A DNA stretch of 64,000 nucleotides from Micromonospora sp. WMMA1947 (GCF_027497355.1 NZ_CP114909.1:1116001-1180000), one strand, 5' to 3'. Shown: positions 9,175 to 20,169, counted from the stretch's first letter. Notes: generated from the sequence alone by a model not told the origin. Made by a program: numbers and translations.

Positions 9175-10926
9175 GTGCGCAAGGTTCTCATCGCCAACCG
9201 CGGCGAGATCGCCGTCCGCGTCATCCGCGCCTGCCGCGACGCCGGGCTGGCCAGCGTCGCCGTCTACGCGGACTCCGACCGGGACGCCCTGCACGCCACG
9301 CTCGCCGACGAGGCGTACGCGCTCGGCGGCGACACCGCCGCCGACAGCTACCTGCGCATCGACAAGCTGATCGACGTGGCGGCCCGCTCCGGCGCGGACG
9401 CGGTGCACCCCGGCTACGGCTTCCTCTCCGAGAACGCCGACTTCGCCCAGGCCGTCCTCGACGCCGGCCTGACCTGGATCGGCCCCACCCCGCAGGCGAT
9501 CCGCGACCTCGGCGACAAGGTGACCGCGCGGCACATCGCGCAGCGGGCCGGCGCGCCGCTGGTGCCCGGCACCCCGGACCCGGTCGCCAACGCCGACGAG
9601 GTGATGGCGTTCGCCGTCGACCACGGCCTGCCGGTCGCCATCAAGGCCGCGTTCGGCGGTGGCGGGCGTGGCCTGAAGGTCGCCCGCACGATGGAGGAGA
9701 TCCCGCACCTGTTCGAGTCGGCCACCCGCGAGGCGGTCGCCGCGTTCGGCCGGGGCGAGTGCTTCGTCGAGCGCTACCTGGACAAGCCGCGCCACGTCGA
9801 GGCGCAGGTGCTGGCCGACCAGCACGGCAACGTGATCGTGGTGGGCACCCGGGACTGCTCGCTGCAGCGCCGCCACCAGAAGCTGGTCGAGGAGGCGCCC
9901 GCGCCGTTCCTCACCGACGCCCAGCGCGCCCAGATCCACGACAGCGCCAAGGCCATCTGCCGGGAGGCCGGCTACCACGGTGCCGGCACCGTGGAATACC
10001 TGGTCGGCGCGGACGGCACGATCTCGTTCCTGGAGGTGAACACCCGGCTCCAGGTCGAGCACCCGGTCACCGAGGAGACCTCCGGCATCGACCTGGTACG
10101 CGAGCAGTTCCGCATCGCCGACGGGGAGAAGCTGCGCTTCACCGAGGACCCGGCGCCGCGCGGGCACGCCATCGAGTTCCGGATCAACGGCGAGGACCCG
10201 GGCCGCAACTTCCTGCCCGCCCCGGGCACCGTCACCACGCTGCGCCTGCCTTCGGGGCCGGGCGTCCGGGTGGACACCGGCATCTCGGCCGGCGACGTGA
10301 TCGGCGGCAACTTCGACTCGCTGCTCGCCAAGGTGATCATCGTCGGCGAGACGCGCGCAGAGGCGCTGGAGCGGGCCCGCCGGGCGCTCGACGAGATGGT
10401 GGTCGAGGGCATGGCCACCGCGCTGCCCTTCCACCGCCTGGTGATCCGCGACGAGGCGTTCACCGCCGAGCCGTTCACCGTGCACACCCGGTGGATCGAG
10501 ACCGAGTGGGACAACACCGTCCCGGCCTTCACCGCCACCGCCGGCGCCGCCGACGAACCGGCCGAGCGCGAGACCGTCGTGGTCGAGGTGGGCGGCAAGC
10601 GGCTGGAGGTCGTCCTGCCCGCCGGGCTCGGCGCGGGTACGGCGGCAGCCGCGCCCGCCGCGAAGAAGCCGGCCCGCCGGGGTGGCGGGGGCAAGGCGGG
10701 CGCCGCGGTCAGCGGTGACACGCTCACCTCCCCGATGCAGGGCACGATCGTCAAGATCGCCGTGGCGGACGGCGACGAGGTGGCCGAGGGCGACCTGGTC
10801 GTGGTGCTGGAGGCGATGAAGATGGAGCAGCCGCTGCACGCGCACAAGGCGGGCAAGGTCAGCGGGCTCGCCGCGGAGGTGGGCGCGGTGATCACGTCCG
10901 GCGCCGCCATCTGCACCATCGCCTGA
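9175..10926 (+). CDS. accA3: Acyl-CoA carboxylase alpha subunit (biotin carboxylase + biotin carrier)
   Basis: The 583-residue product carries out ATP-dependent carboxylation of its own biotin and hands CO2 to a separate beta subunit, making malonyl-CoA or methylmalonyl-CoA. It begins [20 protein letters not shown], the biotin carboxylase N-domain, with [10 protein letters not shown], an ATP-grasp glycine-rich loop [28 protein letters not shown], and a C-terminal biotinyl domain with EAMKMEQ (biotinyl Lys about 34 residues from the end). GTG 9175 is preceded by GGAGGAG (9161-9167). Length and order match mycobacterial AccA3. The epsilon subunit is 8 kb upstream. Confidence 0.95.
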   Translation: MRKVLIANRGEIAVRVIRACRDAGLASVAVYADSDRDALHATLADEAYALGGDTAADSYLRIDKLIDVAARSGADAVHPGYGFLSENADFAQAVLDAGLTWIGPTPQAIRDLGDKVTARHIAQRAGAPLVPGTPDPVANADEVMAFAVDHGLPVAIKAAFGGGGRGLKVARTMEEIPHLFESATREAVAAFGRGECFVERYLDKPRHVEAQVLADQHGNVIVVGTRDCSLQRRHQKLVEEAPAPFLTDAQRAQIHDSAKAICREAGYHGAGTVEYLVGADGTISFLEVNTRLQVEHPVTEETSGIDLVREQFRIADGEKLRFTEDPAPRGHAIEFRINGEDPGRNFLPAPGTVTTLRLPSGPGVRVDTGISAGDVIGGNFDSLLAKVIIVGETRAEALERARRALDEMVVEGMATALPFHRLVIRDEAFTAEPFTVHTRWIETEWDNTVPAFTATAGAADEPAERETVVVEVGGKRLEVVLPAGLGAGTAAAAPAAKKPARRGGGGKAGAAVSGDTLTSPMQGTIVKIAVADGDEVAEGDLVVVLEAMKMEQPLHAHKAGKVSGLAAEVGAVITSGAAICTIA

Positions 10927-10929
10927 GGT

Positions 10930-12491
<1,562 letters not shown>

Positions 12492-12504
12492 CGCCCTGCC
12501 GGGC

Positions 12505-13044
12505 TCAGCCGAACAACCGCCTGATCACGGTGCGGGCGGCGGCCTCCGGGTCGTCGCCCACCCGTGCGGGCAGCGCGCCGGAGAGCCAGAGCGTGGCGAA
12601 GCCGTGCACGATCGACCAGGCGGCCAGCGCGTCGGCGTCCGGCTCCCGCCCGGTGTGCCGGGCCACGCCTCCGCGCAGCAGCTCCCCGGACCGGGCGCGG
12701 GCGGCGATCAGCTCCGGGTCGTCGGCCCGGTAGAGCTCGGGCCGGAACATGACGTCGAAGTGCGCCCGGTGCCGCACCGCGAACCCGACGTAGGCCACGC
12801 CGGTGTCGAGCAGGTCGTCCCCGGCCTGCCGCAACGCGTCGGTCAGCAGGTCGAAGCCCTGGACGGCGAGCGCGGTGAGCAGCCCGGCCTTGTCGCCGAA
12901 GTGGTGCGCGGGCGCGGCGTGCGAGACCCCGGCCCGGCGGGCCAGTTCACGCAGGCTCAGCGCGGCCGGCCCGGACTCGGCGATCGCCTCGGCCGCGGTG
13001 CTCAGCAGGACGCGACGAAGGTCGCCGTGGTGGTACGAGGCCAT
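12505..13044 (-). CDS. TetR-family transcriptional regulator
   Basis: A 179-residue protein with a TetR N-terminal HTH (YHHGDLRRVLLSTAAEAIAESGPAALSLRELARRAGVSHAAPAHHFGDKAGLLTALA) and a WHG-type C-terminal ligand domain (FDVMFRPELY, WSIVHGFATLWLSGAL). It is divergent from a DoxX gene, with two palindromes in the 88-bp gap. It most likely represses itself and the DoxX gene. Ligand unknown. Confidence 0.92.
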   Translation of the reverse strand: MASYHHGDLRRVLLSTAAEAIAESGPAALSLRELARRAGVSHAAPAHHFGDKAGLLTALAVQGFDLLTDALRQAGDDLLDTGVAYVGFAVRHRAHFDVMFRPELYRADDPELIAARARSGELLRGGVARHTGREPDADALAAWSIVHGFATLWLSGALPARVGDDPEAAARTVIRRLFG

Positions 13045-13057
13045 GCCGTCACCCTAA

Positions 13058-13072
13058 CTTGTCATTGACAAG
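13058..13072. promoter_or_regulatory. TetR operator 1 (CTTGTCATTGACAAG)
   Basis: A perfect 7+7 inverted repeat with a 1-nt centre, 13 bp upstream of the tetR start (13044). It shares the core CTTGTCA..GACAAG with the second site at 13091. This is the expected layout of a TetR autorepression site. Confidence 0.75.
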
Positions 13073-13090
13073 ATGGCATCCGCCGGCGCA

Positions 13091-13109
13091 ATCTTGTCAT
13101 CGACAAGAT
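13091..13109. promoter_or_regulatory. TetR operator 2 (ATCTTGTCATCGACAAGAT)
   Basis: Perfect 8-bp arms ATCTTGTC/GACAAGAT around ATC, 23 bp before the doxX ATG. The same core occurs in the site at 13058, so a single dimeric regulator can occupy both and control the two divergent genes. Confidence 0.78.
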
Positions 13110-13132
13110 AGCTGGAACCGGAGGGATCGACC

Positions 13133-13576
13133 ATGGCACCCCTGATCGCACTTCTCGCCGGCACCGCGCTGGCTCGGATCGCCGGCCTGCTCGGCGTGGA
13201 CGCCCTCGACGGGTGGCACCCCGCCCTGCGGGTCGGGCTGGCGCTGATGTTCGTGCTGACCGGCGTGGCCCACTTCGCGTCCCGGCGGGCCGACCTGATC
13301 GCCATGGTCCCGCCGTCGCTGCCCCGGCCCGGCCTGCTGGTCACCGTCACCGGCGTGCTGGAACTCGCCGGCGCGCTCGCCCTGCTGGTCCCGGCCACCG
13401 CGCGCTGGGCGGCAGCCGGGCTGGTGCTGCTGATGCTCGCCATGTTCCCGGCGAACGTGTCGGCCGCGCGGCGGCGCCTCACCCTCGCCGGGCGCCCGGT
13501 GACGCCGCTCGGTGTCCGTACCGTGCTGCAGGTCGTCTTCGTGGGCGCGGCGCTGGCGGTGGCCCTCGGCGGATGA
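13133..13576 (+). CDS. DoxX-family membrane protein
   Basis: A 147-residue protein with four hydrophobic helices and the DoxX-type pattern LRVGLALMFVLTGVAHF...RADLIAMVPPSLPRPGLLVTVTGVLELAGALALLVP...RWAAAGLVLLMLAMFPANV. Family members are small integral membrane proteins linked to redox or thiol stress in some actinobacteria; the biochemical role is unclear. The ATG is preceded by GGAGGG. Expression is presumably controlled by the divergent TetR through the palindromes at 13058 and 13091. Confidence 0.83.
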   Translation: MAPLIALLAGTALARIAGLLGVDALDGWHPALRVGLALMFVLTGVAHFASRRADLIAMVPPSLPRPGLLVTVTGVLELAGALALLVPATARWAAAGLVLLMLAMFPANVSAARRRLTLAGRPVTPLGVRTVLQVVFVGAALAVALGG

Positions 13577-13610
13577 GCCCGGCGGGCCGGGCGGGGTGGC
13601 CCGGCGCGGC

Positions 13611-15233
13611 TCAGGCCCGGGCCGGCTCCGTCTCGGCGGGCGGGGAGTCCCCGGTCTCCTCGTGACGAACGGTCGGCAGGCGCAGGCAGGCGACCAGGCC
13701 GACCAGCAGGAATCCGGCTCCGGCGAAGGCCGCGTACCGGGTGGCCTCGGAGAACGCCGCCTTCGCCTCCTCGGCGATCGGCGCGGTACGCGGGTCCGCC
13801 TCCAGCCCGCCGATCGCCGCGCCGGCGCTCTCCTTGACCGCGCTCACCACCTGGTCCCGCTGATCGGGGGTGAGTCCGGGCTGGTCGGCCAGCCGGTCGC
13901 CGAGGATCCCGCCGAGGCCGGCGAAGAGCACGGTGCCGAGCACCGCGATGCCGAGCGCGGAGCCGACCTGCCGGGCGGTGCTCTGCAGGCCCGAGCCCTG
14001 GCCGCTGCGGCGTACCGGCACCTGCGACAGGGAGACGCCGGTGAGCTGGGCGGTGGCCAGGCCGACGCCGACGCCGTACACGAACAGGAAGCCCAGTGGC
14101 GCCCACCAGCTGGTGTCCGGTGCGACCACGAGCCCGAGCCCGGCCACGCCGACCAGTTCGGCGGCGACGCCGAGCTGGACCACCCGGGCCGCGCCCCAGC
14201 GCTGGGTCAGCGGCGCGCCGATGCCGCTGGCCAGGAAGCTGCCGACGGCCAGCGGCAGCAGCGCCAGGCCGGTCCGGAAGGCGCTATAGCCGAGCACGTT
14301 CTGGAACCACAGGGGCAGCGCGAACAGCAGGCCGAACTCGCCCAGGCTGACGATCGCGGCGGCCAGGATGCCGTTGCGGAACGAGCCGATGCCGAACAGC
14401 GACAGGTCGAGCAGGGCCGGACGGCCGGCCCGGTTGCGGCGTACCTGCTGGGCCAGGAAGATCCCGAGCGCGACGAGGCCGACCAGCGCGGCCACCGGCA
14501 CCGGCGAGATCGACGCGGTCCAGTCCAGCCCGAACAGGCTGAACGGCCGCTCCCGCTCCCACCAGCCGTAGGTGCGGCCCTCGATCAGCGCGAAGACCAC
14601 GCCGGTCATGCCGATCACCGAGAGCAGCGCGCCGAGCAGGTCGAGGCCGCGCTCGGCGTGCTCGTCGCGGGACTCCGCCACGAGTACGAGCGTGCCCACG
14701 ATCACGGCCAGGCTGACCGGGACGTTGATGCCGAAGGCCCACCGCCAGGAGTACGTGGTGGTGAGCCAGCCGCCGAGCAGCGGGCCGAGTGCCGCCGCGC
14801 CACCGATGGTGGAGCCCCAGACGGCGAACGCGATGCCCTTCTCCCGGCCGGTGAAGTTGGCGTTGAGCAGGGACAGCGAGGTGGGCAGCATCATCGCCCC
14901 GCCGACGCCCTGGAGCACCCGGGAGGCGATCAGCGTCTCGCCGGAGCCGGCGAGCGCCGCGAGCACGCTGGCGACCACGAACACGGTGACGCCGACGAGG
15001 AACATCCGCCGCCGCCCGGACCGGTCGGCGAAGCGGCCGGCGACCAGCAGCAACGCGGCGAAGACCAGGGTGTACGCCTCCTGCACCCACTGCGCGTCGG
15101 TGGAGGTGATGTCGAGATCCCGGATGATCTGCGGCACCGCGACGTTCACGATCGTCGCGTCCACGATGATCATCGCTACGCCGAGGCTGAGGGCCAGCAG
15201 CCCGAACCAGCGTCCGCGTCCGTCGCCGCGCAT
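13611..15233 (-). CDS. MFS drug transporter, DHA2 (EmrB/QacA) type
   Basis: A 540-residue protein with about 14 membrane helices. Motifs are MIIVDATIVNVAVPQIIRDL (helix 1), the motif A-like loop GRFADRSGRRRMFLVG, SRVLQGVGGAMMLPTSLSLL and motif C-like GPLLGGWLTTTYSWRWAFGINVP. These define proton-driven multidrug antiporters of the 14-helix family. It is divergent from a MarR regulator over a 53-bp gap that holds a strong palindrome. Substrates unknown. Confidence 0.92.
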   Translation of the reverse strand: MRGDGRGRWFGLLALSLGVAMIIVDATIVNVAVPQIIRDLDITSTDAQWVQEAYTLVFAALLLVAGRFADRSGRRRMFLVGVTVFVVASVLAALAGSGETLIASRVLQGVGGAMMLPTSLSLLNANFTGREKGIAFAVWGSTIGGAAALGPLLGGWLTTTYSWRWAFGINVPVSLAVIVGTLVLVAESRDEHAERGLDLLGALLSVIGMTGVVFALIEGRTYGWWERERPFSLFGLDWTASISPVPVAALVGLVALGIFLAQQVRRNRAGRPALLDLSLFGIGSFRNGILAAAIVSLGEFGLLFALPLWFQNVLGYSAFRTGLALLPLAVGSFLASGIGAPLTQRWGAARVVQLGVAAELVGVAGLGLVVAPDTSWWAPLGFLFVYGVGVGLATAQLTGVSLSQVPVRRSGQGSGLQSTARQVGSALGIAVLGTVLFAGLGGILGDRLADQPGLTPDQRDQVVSAVKESAGAAIGGLEADPRTAPIAEEAKAAFSEATRYAAFAGAGFLLVGLVACLRLPTVRHEETGDSPPAETEPARA

Positions 15234-15245
15234 CTCGCCCTCCTT

Positions 15246-15278
15246 TAGCTAGATTTTCTAGCTACCCGAGATGCTAGC
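15246..15278. promoter_or_regulatory. MarR operator between exporter and marR
   Basis: A perfect palindrome, TAGCTAGATTTTCTAGCTA (15246-15264; 8-bp arms around TTT), is followed by a second GCTAGC (15273-15278). Both lie in the 53-bp divergent intergenic region, so the regulator would block both promoters. Confidence 0.75.
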
Positions 15279-15286
15279 TTTATCCC

Positions 15287-15802
15287 ATGGAGGGGGTGCC
15301 GTCAACCGCAGAGCCCACGCCGGGTCCACCACCGAGCAGCGAGGCGTCCCGCGCGCTGCGCGACGTACTGCGGATCGCCGGTGACACCCGGGCCGCGCTG
15401 GCCCGCCGCCTGGGCCTCAACGCGACCGACGCCGCGGCCATCGACCATCTGGTCTCCAGCCCCGAGCCGCTGGGCCCGGTGGAGCTGGGCAACCGGCTCG
15501 GCATCCGGTCCGCCTCGGCGACCACGCTCGTGGACCGGCTCGTGCAGGCCGGTCACGTCGCCCGGACCCCGCACCCGCACGACCGGCGGCGGCTCAGCCT
15601 CCAGGTGACCGAGAGCGCCGTCGGCGAGGTGCTGGAAGCGCTGCGCCCGATGCTCGTCGGCGTCGACCGGGCGGTCGCCCGGCTCACGCCCGAGCAGGCC
15701 GAGGCCACCACCGCGTTCCTGCGCGAGGTCACCGAGGTGATGCGGGAGTACGTCGCCACCGCCCCGGACGAGCCGTCCCGGGCGCGCGCCGACCGCGGCT
15801 GA
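15287..15802 (+). CDS. MarR-family regulator of the adjacent MFS exporter
   Basis: 171 residues with the MarR winged helix: LVSSPEPLGPVELGNRLGIRSASATTLVDRLVQAGHVARTPHPHDRRRLSLQVTESA. The wing DRR motif is intact. The ATG at 15287 lacks a Shine-Dalgarno sequence. GTG 15296 would trim three residues. Divergent transcription from the MFS gene and the shared palindrome suggest a drug-responsive repressor of efflux. Confidence 0.88.
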   Translation: MEGVPSTAEPTPGPPPSSEASRALRDVLRIAGDTRAALARRLGLNATDAAAIDHLVSSPEPLGPVELGNRLGIRSASATTLVDRLVQAGHVARTPHPHDRRRLSLQVTESAVGEVLEALRPMLVGVDRAVARLTPEQAEATTAFLREVTEVMREYVATAPDEPSRARADRG

Positions 15803-15810
15803 GGAGATTC

Positions 15811-15852
15811 TCAGAATTAGTTTGGGCCCTGATGATTCGGGAGCTAATCTGA
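15811..15852. promoter_or_regulatory. Possible operator upstream of the second marR gene
   Basis: The short gap holds CAGAATTAG and, about 25 bp on, CTAATCTG, an imperfect inverted pair with AT-rich arms. It could bind the MarR protein encoded just downstream. No second copy was found, so support is weak. Confidence 0.3.
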
Positions 15853-15857
15853 CGCTC

Positions 15858-16385
15858 GTGAACATGGGCCCGCTCGTCCGCTTCCCCGATGCCTTGCACC
15901 ACGCGCCACTCGGCCGGCTGATCTCGATCGCCGGGCACGTCGTCGAGCAGCACTGGGGGCGTTACCTCGCCGAACACCACGGGCTCACGTCCGCCGGCAT
16001 GCGGGTCCTGATGATCCTCCTCCGAGCCGGCGACGTGAGCCACCGGGAAATGGCGGAGCTGTGCTTCGTCCGGCCCGCCACACTCACCGGCATCGTGGAC
16101 ACCCTCGAACGCGACGGCTTCGTCAGCCGCCGTCGCGCGCCGGAGGACCGGCGCACGGTCCGGCTCACCCTGACCGACAAGGGCGGCGAGCACGCCCGCG
16201 CCATCATCGACATGATCCACAGCGACCGGCCGTTGACGTCGGTCGACGCCGACCCGGCCAACCGGGCGGTGATCCGCGAGTTCCTGATCGAAATCATCAC
16301 CGGCATGTCCGACGGGGACCTCCGTCGGTTGAACCGGGACAGCGAGTCCGACACCGAGCCGCCAACGGGGAGCCATCCGTGTTGA
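15858..16385 (+). CDS. MarR-family regulator leading an ABC exporter operon
   Basis: A 175-residue winged-helix protein: LTSAGMRVLMILLRAGDVSHREMAELCFVRPATLTGIVDTLERDGFVSRRRAPEDRRTVRLTLTDKG. GTG 15858 is used; ATG 15864 is an alternative and TTG 15822 is unlikely. The 3' end overlaps the start of the next ABC transporter gene by 7 nt, so regulator and exporter are translated together. It probably senses the exported compound and represses the operon. Confidence 0.87.
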   Translation: MNMGPLVRFPDALHHAPLGRLISIAGHVVEQHWGRYLAEHHGLTSAGMRVLMILLRAGDVSHREMAELCFVRPATLTGIVDTLERDGFVSRRRAPEDRRTVRLTLTDKGGEHARAIIDMIHSDRPLTSVDADPANRAVIREFLIEIITGMSDGDLRRLNRDSESDTEPPTGSHPC

Positions 16386-18112
16386 TCCGCCTGCTCCGCT
16401 CACATCTGCGCCCGTACCGACGATGGCTGGCCGCCGTGGTGGCCTTCCAGTTCGTCGGCACCATCGCCTCGCTCTACCTGCCGAGCCTGAACGCCGACAT
16501 CATCGACCGGGGCGTCGCCGTCGGCGACACCGACCAGATCCTGCGTACGGGCGGGTGGATGCTGGTGGTCAGCCTGCTCCAGATCGCCTGTTCGATCGCC
16601 GCCGTCTACTTCGGCGCGAAGACCGCGATGGCGTTCGGCCGCGACGTCCGCGGCTCGATCTTCCGGCGGGTCAACAGCTTCTCCGCCCGCGAGGTCGCCC
16701 GGTTCGGGGCGCCGTCCCTGATCACCCGTAACACCAACGACGTCCAGCAGGTGCAGATGCTGGTGCTGCTGAGCTGCACCATGCTGGTGGCCGCGCCGAT
16801 CATGAGCGTCGGCGGCGTGGTGATGGCGCTGCGCGAGGACGTCGGGCTGTCCTGGCTGATGCTGGTCTGCGTACCGGTGCTCGCCGTCGCGCTGGGCCTG
16901 ATCATCCGCCGGATGGTGCCGGGCTTCCGGCTCATGCAGACCCGTATCGACACCGTCAACCGGGTGCTGCGCGAGCAGATCACCGGCATCCGGGTGGTCC
17001 GGGCGTTCGTCCGCGAGCCGTACGAGACCGACCGGTTCCGGGCCGCGAACACCGACCTGACCACCACCGCGCTGCGGATCGGACGGCTCCAGGCGCTGAT
17101 CTTCCCAATCGTGATGCTGGTCCTGAACGTCTCCAGCGTCGCGGTGCTCTGGTTCGGCGCGGCACGGGTCGACTCCGGTCAGATCCAGGTCGGCGCGCTC
17201 ACCGCGTTCCTCCAGTACCTGATGCAGATCCTGATGGCGGTCATGATGGCCACCTTCATGCTGATGATGGTGCCCCGGGCCGCCGTCTGCGCCGAGCGCA
17301 TCGAGGAGGTGCTGGACACCGACTCGTCGGTGGTGCCGTCGCCCGACCCGGTCACCGAGGTCACCGGCCGGGGCGAACTGGAACTACGCGGCGCCGGCTT
17401 CCAGTACCCGGGCGCGAGCGCACCGGTCCTGCACGACATCTCGTTCCGGGCCGAGCCGGGCCGGACCACGGCGATCATCGGTTCCACCGGCGCCGGCAAG
17501 ACCACGCTGCTGACGCTCATCCCCCGGCTGGTCGACCCGACCGCCGGCGCGGTCCTGGTCGACGGCGTGGACGTACGGGACCTGGCCCCGGACGAGCTGT
17601 GGCGGCGGATCGGGCTGGTGCCCCAGCGGCCCTACCTGTTCACCGGCACGGTCGCGAGCAACCTGCGTTACGGCAACCCGGACGCCACCGACGCCGACCT
17701 GTGGGCCGCGCTGGAGATCGCCCAGGCACGCGACTTCGTCGCGGAGATGCCGGGCGGACTGGAGGCGCCGATCGCGCAGGGCGGCACGAACGTCTCCGGC
17801 GGCCAGCGGCAACGCCTGGCCATCGCCCGCGCGCTCGTCCGCAAACCGGAGATCTATCTCTTCGACGACTCCTTCTCCGCGCTCGACCTCGGCACGGACG
17901 CCCGGCTGCGGGCCGCCCTCAAGCCGGTCACCGCGGACGCGGCGGTGGTGATCGTGGCCCAGCGGGTCTCCACGATCGTCGACGCCGACCAGATCATCGT
18001 GCTCGAGGACGGGGGTGTCGTCGGGATGGGACGACATGAGGAACTGCTGGAGAGCTGCCCCACGTACGCCGAGATCGTCGCGTCGCAGCAGACGGCGGAG
18101 GTGGCCGCGTGA
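16379..18112 (+). CDS. ABC exporter half-transporter A (degenerate catalytic site)
   Basis: 577 residues: a six-helix exporter domain (about 1-320) and a nucleotide-binding domain with Walker A IIGSTGAGKTTLL, signature NVSGGQRQRLAIA and Walker B IYLFDDSFSALD. The usual catalytic Glu after Walker B is Asp, as in the inactive-site partner of heterodimeric exporters such as TM287/TM288. GTG 16379 overlaps the marR stop. It is translationally coupled to partner B by a GTGA overlap at 18109. Likely a multidrug or lipid/peptide exporter in the cytoplasmic membrane. Confidence 0.93.
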   Translation: MLIRLLRSHLRPYRRWLAAVVAFQFVGTIASLYLPSLNADIIDRGVAVGDTDQILRTGGWMLVVSLLQIACSIAAVYFGAKTAMAFGRDVRGSIFRRVNSFSAREVARFGAPSLITRNTNDVQQVQMLVLLSCTMLVAAPIMSVGGVVMALREDVGLSWLMLVCVPVLAVALGLIIRRMVPGFRLMQTRIDTVNRVLREQITGIRVVRAFVREPYETDRFRAANTDLTTTALRIGRLQALIFPIVMLVLNVSSVAVLWFGAARVDSGQIQVGALTAFLQYLMQILMAVMMATFMLMMVPRAAVCAERIEEVLDTDSSVVPSPDPVTEVTGRGELELRGAGFQYPGASAPVLHDISFRAEPGRTTAIIGSTGAGKTTLLTLIPRLVDPTAGAVLVDGVDVRDLAPDELWRRIGLVPQRPYLFTGTVASNLRYGNPDATDADLWAALEIAQARDFVAEMPGGLEAPIAQGGTNVSGGQRQRLAIARALVRKPEIYLFDDSFSALDLGTDARLRAALKPVTADAAVVIVAQRVSTIVDADQIIVLEDGGVVGMGRHEELLESCPTYAEIVASQQTAEVAA

Positions 18113-20169
18113 GCGCGAGGAGCGGGTCGGTACCGCAGCAGAAGAACGAACCGTCGCGACTACCCCCGGCCGGACGCCGGCCCGGCGGTGGCCCGCCGCA
18201 CATGAGCATGGGCATGCCGGCCGAGAAGGCGATGAACTTCGGGCCGTCGGCACGGCGGCTGCTGGCGCGGCTGCGGCCGTACCGGCTCCAGCTCACCGGC
18301 GTGCTCGCGCTGGCCCTGGCCAGCGTCGGGCTCAGCGTCATCGGGCCGAAGGTGCTCGGCCACGCCACCGACATCATCTTCAGCGGGGTGATCGGGCGGC
18401 AGCTGCCGCCCGGCACCACCACCGAGGCGGCGGCGGAGGCGGCCCGCGCCCAGGGCAACGGCAACTTCGCCGACATGCTGGCCCGGATGGACGTGATCCC
18501 GGGCACCGGCATCGACTTCGACGCGCTGGGCCGGGTGCTGGCGTTCGCCGTCGTGCTCTACGTCGGCGCGAGCATGCTCCAGTGGGCGCAGGGCTGGGTG
18601 CTCAACGGCGTGGTGCAGCGCACCGTGCTGACGCTGCGCGCCGACGTGGAGGACAAGCTCAACCGGCTGCCGCTGCCCTACTTCGACAAGCAGCCCCGCG
18701 GTGAGCTGCTGAGCCGGGTCACGAACGACATCGACAACGTGTCGCAGACGCTCCAGCAGACGCTGAGCCAGTTGCTCACGTCGCTGCTCACCGTCGTCGG
18801 CGTACTCGGAATGATGTTCTGGATCTCGCCGTTGCTGGCGGTCGTCGCGCTCGTCGCGGTGCCGATGTCGGTGGTGGTCACCAGCCTGATCGCCAAGCGG
18901 TCGCAGGGCAAGTTCATCGCCCAGTGGAAGCACACCGGCGAGCTGAACGGCCAGATCGAGGAGGCGTACACCGGGCACGAGCTGGTCAAGGTCTTCGGCC
19001 GGCAGAAGGAGGTCGAGGCCGCCTTCCACGCCAAGAACGAGGAGCTGTTCCGGGCCGGTTTCGGCGCGCAGTTCGTCTCCGGGCTGATCATGCCGGCGAT
19101 GTTCTTCATCGGGAACCTCAGCTACGTCGCGATCGCCGTGGTCGGCGGCCTGCGGGTGGCGTCGGGCTCGATGAGCCTCGGTGACGTACAGGCGTTCATC
19201 CAGTACTCGCGGCAGTTCACCCAGCCGCTCACCCAGGTCGCGTCGATGGCCAACCTGCTGCAGTCCGGGGTGGCCTCGGCCGAGCGGGTCTTCGCGGTGC
19301 TCGACGCCGACGAGCAGAGCCCCGACCCGGCCCAGCCGGCCCGGGTCGCCGACCCGCACGGGCGCGTCGAGTTCGAGCACGTCTCCTTCCGGTACGACCC
19401 GGAGAAGCCGCTCATCGACGACCTCTCGCTGGTCGCCGAGCCGGGTCACACGGTCGCCATCGTCGGTCCCACCGGCGCCGGCAAGACCACGCTGGTCAAC
19501 CTGGTCATGCGGTTCTACGAGCTGGACGGCGGGCGGATCACGCTGGACGGGGTGGACATCTCCACGATGCGCCGCGACGACCTGCGCGGCCGGATCGGCA
19601 TGGTGCTCCAGGACACCTGGCTGTTCGGCGGCACCATCCGGGACAACATCGCCTACGGCCGGCCGGACGCCACCGAGGAGGAGATCCTCGCCGCCGCCCG
19701 GGCGACGTTCGTGGACCGGTTCGTCCGCAGCCTGCCGGACGGCTACGACACGGTGATCGACGAGGAGGGCAGCAACGTCAGCGCCGGCGAGAAGCAGCTC
19801 ATCACCATCGCGCGGGCGTTCCTGGCCGAGCCGTCGCTGCTGATCCTGGACGAGGCGACCAGCTCGGTGGACACCCGGACCGAGGTGCTGCTCCAGCGCG
19901 CCATGGCGGCGCTGCGCTCGGACCGGACGAGCTTCGTCATCGCGCACCGGCTCTCCACCATCCGCGACGCCGACCTGATCCTGATGATGGAGCAGGGCCG
20001 GATCGTCGAGCAGGGCACCCACGACCAGCTCGTCGCCGCCGGTGGCGCGTACGCCCGCCTCTACCGGGCGCAGTTCAGCGGCGCGGTCATCGAAGACGAG
20101 GTGCCGGCACCCGCCCCGGCCGGCCCGCCGGGAATGCGTGCCGGCGCCGGCACGCCGGTCGGGAACTGA
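18109..20169 (+). CDS. ABC exporter half-transporter B
   Basis: 686 residues. An N-terminal Pro/Gly-rich cytoplasmic stretch of about 45 residues precedes six membrane helices and an ATPase domain with Walker A IVGPTGAGKTTLV, a non-canonical signature NVSAGEKQLITIA (Gly to Ala at the second position) and Walker B LLILDEATSSVD with the catalytic Glu. It complements partner A, giving one consensus and one degenerate ATP site. The protein ends in a Pro-rich tail. A strong terminator-like hairpin follows at 20204. Confidence 0.93.
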   Translation: MSARSGSVPQQKNEPSRLPPAGRRPGGGPPHMSMGMPAEKAMNFGPSARRLLARLRPYRLQLTGVLALALASVGLSVIGPKVLGHATDIIFSGVIGRQLPPGTTTEAAAEAARAQGNGNFADMLARMDVIPGTGIDFDALGRVLAFAVVLYVGASMLQWAQGWVLNGVVQRTVLTLRADVEDKLNRLPLPYFDKQPRGELLSRVTNDIDNVSQTLQQTLSQLLTSLLTVVGVLGMMFWISPLLAVVALVAVPMSVVVTSLIAKRSQGKFIAQWKHTGELNGQIEEAYTGHELVKVFGRQKEVEAAFHAKNEELFRAGFGAQFVSGLIMPAMFFIGNLSYVAIAVVGGLRVASGSMSLGDVQAFIQYSRQFTQPLTQVASMANLLQSGVASAERVFAVLDADEQSPDPAQPARVADPHGRVEFEHVSFRYDPEKPLIDDLSLVAEPGHTVAIVGPTGAGKTTLVNLVMRFYELDGGRITLDGVDISTMRRDDLRGRIGMVLQDTWLFGGTIRDNIAYGRPDATEEEILAAARATFVDRFVRSLPDGYDTVIDEEGSNVSAGEKQLITIARAFLAEPSLLILDEATSSVDTRTEVLLQRAMAALRSDRTSFVIAHRLSTIRDADLILMMEQGRIVEQGTHDQLVAAGGAYARLYRAQFSGAVIEDEVPAPAPAGPPGMRAGAGTPVGN

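Noticed and set aside
13512..15248. Long rightward frame of 578 residues opposite the MFS gene
   Set aside because: The translation is Gln/Glu/Arg-rich without any fold signature; the leftward frame is a clear 14-helix transporter.
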